Below are positions 58,095 through 64,000 of a DNA stretch of 64,000 bases, in pieces (position 1 is the stretch's first letter; the number at the start of each line of letters is the position of its first letter). The stretch lies in NCBI RefSeq assembly GCF_043641665.1, contig NC_092195.1:15777774-15841773 (forward strand), given 5' to 3'. The position numbers and the translations under genes are program-made. This stretch comes from Enoplosus armatus. Lineage: Eukaryota; Chordata; Actinopteri; Centrarchiformes; Enoplosidae. The notes under the pieces are model-generated. The model was given only the letters and a program-made list of their open reading frames with translations, was not told the origin of the DNA and did not search any database.

Positions 58095-58240
58095 TGTATT
58101 CTCTGATGTGGCTGCTGTGTGTTGGCTCTTCGCAGCTCCTGCTCCAAGGATTACTGCATTTACACTTCAGCTTAAAAATAGCCCCCGTGATAATTTATTT
58201 AGCTGGAGCACGCCATCCGGCATTGTGTTCCCAGAGAATA
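58095..58240. promoter_or_regulatory. candidate conserved non-coding block after the GT-GA repeat
   Basis: Unique stretch with GGATTACTGCATTTACAC (a TAATCC/PITX-OTX-like site in inverse), GATAATTTATTTAGCTGGAG and CACGCCATCCGGCATTG. It begins only about 40 bases after a purine-rich microsatellite. Confidence 0.2.
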
Positions 58241-58853
58241 GTTTTTTTCCCCCCTTTTTGGATATCTATGAGATTCTTCCTCTCTCTCACTTTCTCTCCC
58301 TATATTTTAGCTGCGATATTATCTTCCTCTTCGTACCCTTTTCTCTTAATCTCCCACTCCCTAGGAAACTCGCCCTCTCTCTAAAAACATAAACAAGTGG
58401 CTATATGTTTACCTGCACAAACCAATAATATAACCAGCTGCTGGTTATATTTCTGTCATAATCTCATTTGTGCTGCTAACATGAACCTCTGATACCCTTT
58501 GACTCCACACATAACACATAACACAACACGTATTCCGAAAATATTCTGCTGTAATTGTGCTGATATGTTCCTGGTTCCATAAAGATTTGGGAGTTTAAGT
58601 TTGCACAGACGGCAAATAACAAAAATAAAGAGCAAGATGTCGACATGCAATAGTAATCTGCTTGTTTGAATAAACCAGTTATCCTAATCTGGGGCCAGAT
58701 GCATAACACTAAAAAATGTGCATCCACTCTTTTGTCATATTTATGAACCTGTTTGTATGCATGGTTCTGTCATAAATATATATAAATGTGAAACTGGGCT
58801 CAGTGCATAAGCCTGATTTCCATTCCCGCAGTTAACTACATTTCAAGCAATAC

Positions 58854-58940
58854 AAGCAACATTCATCAGGCATTTCATATGTATATATATATATATACAT
58901 ATGAAATGCATTAACATGAAATGCCTGATGAAGGTTGCTT
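58854..58940. repeat. long palindrome / foldback with CTGATGAAGG arm
   Basis: 58870-58909 is a perfect 40-base palindrome centred on (TA)n. It lies within a wider inverted pair, 58854-58878 against 58916-58940, matching at 24 of 25 positions. The right arm reads GCCTGATGAAGGTTGCTT, a word typical of hammerhead-like vertebrate repeat ends, and continues TAAACAAAACATAG. Confidence 0.8.
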
Positions 58941-61900
58941 AAACAAAACATAGCTCTTCAATAAGTTTACCAAGTGTCAACTGTGTGTGGGAGCGGATTC
59001 TTTTTTACTTGGACTCATCACTTATTCTCCTACACACCTGTCTGAAAACAGGTATCCAAAGATCAATTTTTTTGTATGACTCACTCTTCAGTTATCCGTG
59101 AACATGGGCTCATCAATGTCTCAATCGTCAGAATAGTTTATAACACAAAATAGACTTTACAAAGAGCTTTACGATTAAGGATAAAATGAGACATAATTGA
59201 GATAAAAAATGTACTTAACAAAATAAATCCCTGAATGTACCTTTGATTGGCATATTACAGAGTTATATTAGCTACATTAGCTAATAACCTAAACAAGAAA
59301 TGCTTTATTATTAGATTCCCTCATTCACATACATTATATAATACTCGTCCCGCTGTAGAAGTGGCCTTAAGTAAGTGTGAGGTGTGCATATTCTTTCTTT
59401 ATAAATACCTGTTTACATGAGGTATGCATGTTTTTTGTGCAAATTCAACATTTATACATTTGACTGCTAGTTTCTCAATATCACAGTATATGTTTAACCT
59501 GCTTACTCCAACCATGTTATCACATTTAGATGTGTAGTTACTTGGGAAATCTCCATGCAGTGTAACCAAAGCCACCAGACACGAGCGAAATTAGCGTTAC
59601 CACAACACTCCTGATTCTAGGACAAGTTCCTAAGCCAATGATATACGGCTCAAGTGAAGAAAGCGAGTCTATTACCACTGTGCTATCCAATTTGCCCTTG
59701 GGATATGCTTGTTGAGTGTACTTTGAGTGCACTTGAAGGAAACGATCCCCCCTCAAGTCGCTCAGCTGATACGACGGCCTATCAAGACTGGAACAGGGCA
59801 TGTTCAAAGTCAACAGCACTTAAACATAAGATATGAGAGGCCTTCAAAGAGCAGGGGACAAAAAGGCTCAGTTGCTATTTTGGAAGTGAGTGCCTCAATA
59901 GCTGAGGTTAAAGGGGATCATCAGTCTTCGTGGCACGGCGAATCTCATTTTCCGCAGAAATGTGATGACTCGACAGCAGGGAGGACAGCAGTGATGTAGA
60001 CGGTGGGAGCAGGGGAGTGGGGCTCGCAATAAGGAAGGGGTCGCAATGTATTCCACTCAGCGCTTTTCTCTTCTGTCTGTCTCACTTTCCGTGTCTCTCA
60101 CAACAGCAACCCTGAGAGCCGTCGGTGAATAATGATGACCTCACATGGCGCCATGGCTCATAAACACTGACAACTCTTATTTCCCTTTGTGAGTGTTGTA
60201 ATGGGATCTTATTTCTCTCTATCAGGTTTCTGTTCTTCTGCCAACTGTGAGCACTTCTGTGGTGAGAAGGCGGCACTGCATGTTGCCTTCTGTCCAAACT
60301 CTGGAATCATTCATCACAAAGTGGAAGTGATGAAACTGAGATACTTTCGAGAGAAACTAATGCACAAAAAAGTTATGCATTATCTTGATATATTTTTAAT
60401 TGATGTAGATCTAAAATTGGCTGTTTGCTAACCCCTGACTAGTTAGTTTAATGTTTCCAGCTAAGTTGTTTTAAAAGGACACTTGGCTCAAGTAAAAAAT
60501 CAGATGCTCACCACTTGATAATCCATGTAGAGGGCTTGTAATGCTAAAACATTGCTCTTTTATTGCAGTGCAGCGCTAGTTACTCCTACTATTATAAGTA
60601 TGAGAAGGAAAAATGTCAGATTAGAAAAAAAGGACCTCCTGGAAAACCTCCCTTACTGCAACTTTAAAATGTATTTTGTATTTTAAACATCTTTATTTAA
60701 TGTGATTGCCAACCTTTACAGTTGCAAGCACCGTGTCACTTTTATAAAACAATAAAACAAGCCGCAAACTACTGAAAAAGAAAGACATTTTCTTTGTGTT
60801 TTCCTCAATTTCCATTTAATCTGACTCATGCATCCGTTCTGTCCCTGAAGGCACCATTGCCACTGATGGCATCATTATCCTCTCTCACACAGTGACAACT
60901 TAAAGAAGCAGCTTTCAGCATTTGGATGCAGTTGCCAAAAAGTGCAGTATTGAAAATATATATATTCTCTTCTCAATCTAAGCTGAGTAAGAGATGCGTT
61001 AAAGAAGTGATGAAGCCCTCATAATTCTCTTTGGGGAGACACTGTGTACACTAGGAAGATAAATCTGGGTGGAAGTGCAAAGCCTTCCTCTCAGCAACAT
61101 AAGCAATCACCATAAAAAGAAAATTTCATTTTCCTCTCTACTGAAAACTTTTGGAAACACTTTAATTCCCCTTGAGTGGATCTGGGATTTCAAGTTTAAA
61201 CTAATTTGCTTGTCTGGTAATTAAATAAGAAGTCAATTATACAAACAATTAGTTCCGCCGGTGAATGCAAGCAAGTAGTACTTCTTCTGTTTGTGAGTGT
61301 GATTGTGAGTGTGGAAGTGCTCCTCTGTATGCACACAGTATATGCATGTGTTCAGGCACATTTCTGAGTGTGTTTTGCTGCGTGGGTGTTGTGAGAGGGA
61401 TCGCCTTCTTTGAGATTGATTGCAGAGTTGTTGTTTTTCTTTTCTGGGAATCAGAAAAGCAGAAAATGTAGGCACATCTTAACACATTCTGGTCCATGTT
61501 TAGAGCCACTACAACGTACGATTACGAGACATTTCTTACATAAAGTGGGAAAATAACGCAGAAACGTGTTGATAATTACATAAATGAGCTGAATTGAGAT
61601 TTTGAGCTCCTGAAGACATACCTAAAGCTGAACACCACTCAGTTTAGAAAGTCACATTACTCATGCTGTCTGCTGCTGCTGCTTAAACATTATTCACAAG
61701 CAATTCACACACAAAGCAAGACAGCAGAGAACCTGAATCTGCAGTGTCATCAGACAGACAGCCTTGAGGCGCTCGGTACGTTATATATTTGTGAATATGC
61801 TTAAGTGACAGAAAGAAAATACAGTTATTTTTTCTTGAGATTTAGGTAAATTTGATCATTTGAAACAGATAAAACTAGATGTAAAATCTCAAATATTTGG

Positions 61901-62352
61901 GGTTTATGAAAGGTTCTTGCCTTGGATAAACCTACTGTCTGTAATGCTTTCTGTTGGTTACTTTGTGGAAAGGACATTTTGCCGTACCCACTCTCACTCA
62001 AACTGCCTTATCTACCTCTGCTTTGGCTTTCCCATAGATTTCCCACAATGCATTTGAACAACCCCCAGAGAACAGGAGCGAACTTGTTGCGTTCAATTTG
62101 TGTGGGAGGAGAGTGCAATACAGATAATGATGGTAACAGCATAGTAACTGCAGTAGAGTGAGTATCTCCAGGCAAAAAAGGCAGCATTATTTCCCTTACT
62201 CAATAGACATGATGTTTTGCGGTTGCAGTGCCACAAGACATGTTGTCTATTGATGGTGGGGAAATTATTATCTGTGCCCTCTTGTAGAGTTCCCCGTGTA
62301 CGACTGTTGAATGTCAGCACAAAATGCTGAGTCTACAAAAGTGCTTTTGACC

Positions 62353-62915
62353 TTAAAGCTGCGCTAATCAATATTTTTCATATGAATAATGACAAGTTGT
62401 GTAATGTGAAAAGGGGCATTAACAGTGACAAACACACAGAGAATTGGGATCTGACTCTGCAGCTACCCTCAGCTTTTGGCATCTTTTGGTTTTACAGCCT
62501 ACAGCTTTACTGTTTTGGTTTTCTGCTCTCATCAGTGTCACAGCAGGGAGCTGTTTTCAGCAAAAAAGCTCTAAAAACCAACTGTGCACTGTACTGCACA
62601 CTACCTGTCCAACGCCAAACAGCAGACAAAGTTAGCAACTAGCTGGTGAACATAGTGGAGCATTTAGCAGCTAAAGAGCTAGATCATTTTCTCAGGAGTT
62701 GGTGGAGACCAAAACAGAACTAAAAGGAGAGTTAAAATATGATTTACATTTGTCCACATGGCCAGAAACATGACTCCAAATGAACGATAATGTTGCTCTG
62801 TCTGCTGGATATGTAAAAAGCCAGCTGTTAGCACATTTACCATAATGACTTCATAAGGTGATAATATGTCAATGTTCCCAAGCGGCCAAAAAATCATTAA
62901 ATACAGGTTTAAGTT
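62353..62915 (-). mobile_element. non-autonomous DNA element, family C (copy 4, inverse and longest)
   Basis: Begins CCTTAAAGCTGCGCTAATC and AATATTTTTCATATGAATAA, the inverse of the right end of copies 2 and 3. It continues through ACAGCAGGGAGCTGTTTTCAG, AGCAACTAGCTGGTGAACAT, GTGGAGCATTTAGCAGCTAA and CAGGAGTTGGTGGAGACC, all inverse matches to copy 1. It spans both halves of the family, so it is the best guide to the complete element. The outer right end is not defined by eye. Confidence 0.75.
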
Positions 62916-63549
62916 CTGAGCAACTGACATCAAACCAGACGTTTACCATTCAAGTGAAATAAAGGCAATAATTCAGTATTATTAATTACTACTAACTTAC
63001 TACTTAGAATCATACGGTGATGATATGAAATTATGCTATTCATTTATTGTTATTGTTAAAAAAGTATCTTCCAAATTAATTAAGAAAATTGTTATTAAAA
63101 AGCAACAAAATTAGTTATTAAAGTCCATGTTTTATGTATTGTCTGATGTAAATCATCAGTCAAACACTATTGTGATATTGTGATGTGTATTTATATCAGA
63201 AAACTATTCTTATTAGTATGATATTCATTTACATTAAATTACTCTGTGCTAACTAACATATTTTATGATACATGTGTCCTAAATTTAAATTAGGTTAAGT
63301 TATAACTGCCCCTTTAGACAAACAGCCTACTGGCTGTACTGTGTCAGATCATGAAATTAGCCTAAAAAGTTAGTAGAAAAACAGTGGCAAAAAGGGGCAA
63401 ATACAGCAAATGTTCTATTTTCTAATATTATATTTCTGTAATATCTGTCAAAATGCCAAACTCCTCACTGGAGTTTAAAGTTAACTATCATATAGTGTAA
63501 GGCAGTGTACAGTCTTAAGCATAAGCTGCCACTGAAAATCTTCCTACCA

Positions 63550-63780
63550 GTCCCTCACACCCTCACTGCTTCAAAGTAAATCACCTGAAGTGATCGTGTA
63601 TTCCGTGCGCGCCGCCCGCCCCTGCTGACTCCGTAGCATTAAACGTGTATTTACCAGCTGGGGGTCTGAATACATGACGAGGCTCCTGGATTCCCAGCGG
63701 GACCATACCTGCCACAGCTACACCACATCGCCCTTGAGCTAGACACCTTAACCTTAGCACAGCACATAGTCGAGTACACA
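63550..63780 (+). repeat. possible SINE-related fragment
   Basis: CATCGCCCTTGAGCTAGACACCTTAACC near 63725-63755 resembles the GCCCTTGAGCAAGGCAC-TTAACC block found in several fish tRNA-SINEs. No clear A or B box was seen before it, so only the body may be present. The CpG-containing stretch (cgcgccgcccgcc at 63607) is unusual for this AT-rich neighbourhood. Confidence 0.3.
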
Positions 63781-64000
63781 TAGCATCAAACCAGCTGTGT
63801 GTAAATGGATATAATGTTAGTGTCAGGGTGTGTAGGTCCCAGTGGATACAGAGGGGGCATCTGCAGGCAATGGAGGAGCCATATGATGAATATTAATCAT
63901 CATATGTGCTGTAGATCTGGGGAGAGACTCTGGAGATTGTAGTCAAAGGGGGAATCTACTATATACATTCATTAGCCATCAATACTGGCATCTCTGCTGC

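Noticed and set aside
59670..59695. tRNA A-box-like word on the minus strand (TAGCACAGTGGTAAT)
   Set aside because: No B box at the right distance and no cloverleaf could be drawn, so neither a tRNA nor a SINE is supported.

Overview
The window looks like vertebrate nuclear DNA, almost certainly from a ray-finned (teleost) fish. The evidence is one intron-split vertebrate gene, many (CA)n/(GT)n microsatellites, a tRNA-derived SINE, and several short non-autonomous DNA-transposon families that I recognise by pattern as teleost, probably percomorph. The fish assignment is inference; no database was searched.

Only one protein-coding exon can be supported. It is coding exon 1 of ext1 (exostosin-1, the heparan-sulfate co-polymerase) on the minus strand at 15156-16099. 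It ends at a clear GTAAGT splice donor in the same phase as the human exon 1/intron 1 junction. A CpG-rich block (about 15000-17150) covers the exon, the 5' leader and the presumed promoter. The leader has several upstream ATGs; one opens a 92-codon frame that overlaps the ext1 start out of frame, and two short ones have strong initiation context. A CRE-like site and an inverted CCAAT box lie at 17045-17087.

Layout: 1-15155 is intron 1 of ext1. Exon 2 was not found, so the intron runs off the left edge. 15156-17120 is exon 1, 5' leader and promoter. 17121-64000 is about 47 kb upstream of ext1 with no gene I can support. It holds a tRNA-SINE, at least five copies of one foldback MITE family, three to four copies of each of several other families, a CA-rich tandem block at 52.0-52.55 kb, mononucleotide G/C tracts, and non-repetitive AT-rich blocks that could be conserved regulatory elements. 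In human the next gene upstream of EXT1 is SAMD12; I saw no trace of its SAM domain here.

No operon, CRISPR array, phage or new multi-gene system is present. The points most worth following up are the ext1 leader uORFs, the hairpin and foldback structures at 24.9, 27.1 and 58.9 kb, the repeated CA block at 52 kb, the candidate regulatory blocks, and one unexplained 213-codon frame with a splice-acceptor-like site at 49.5-50.2 kb.
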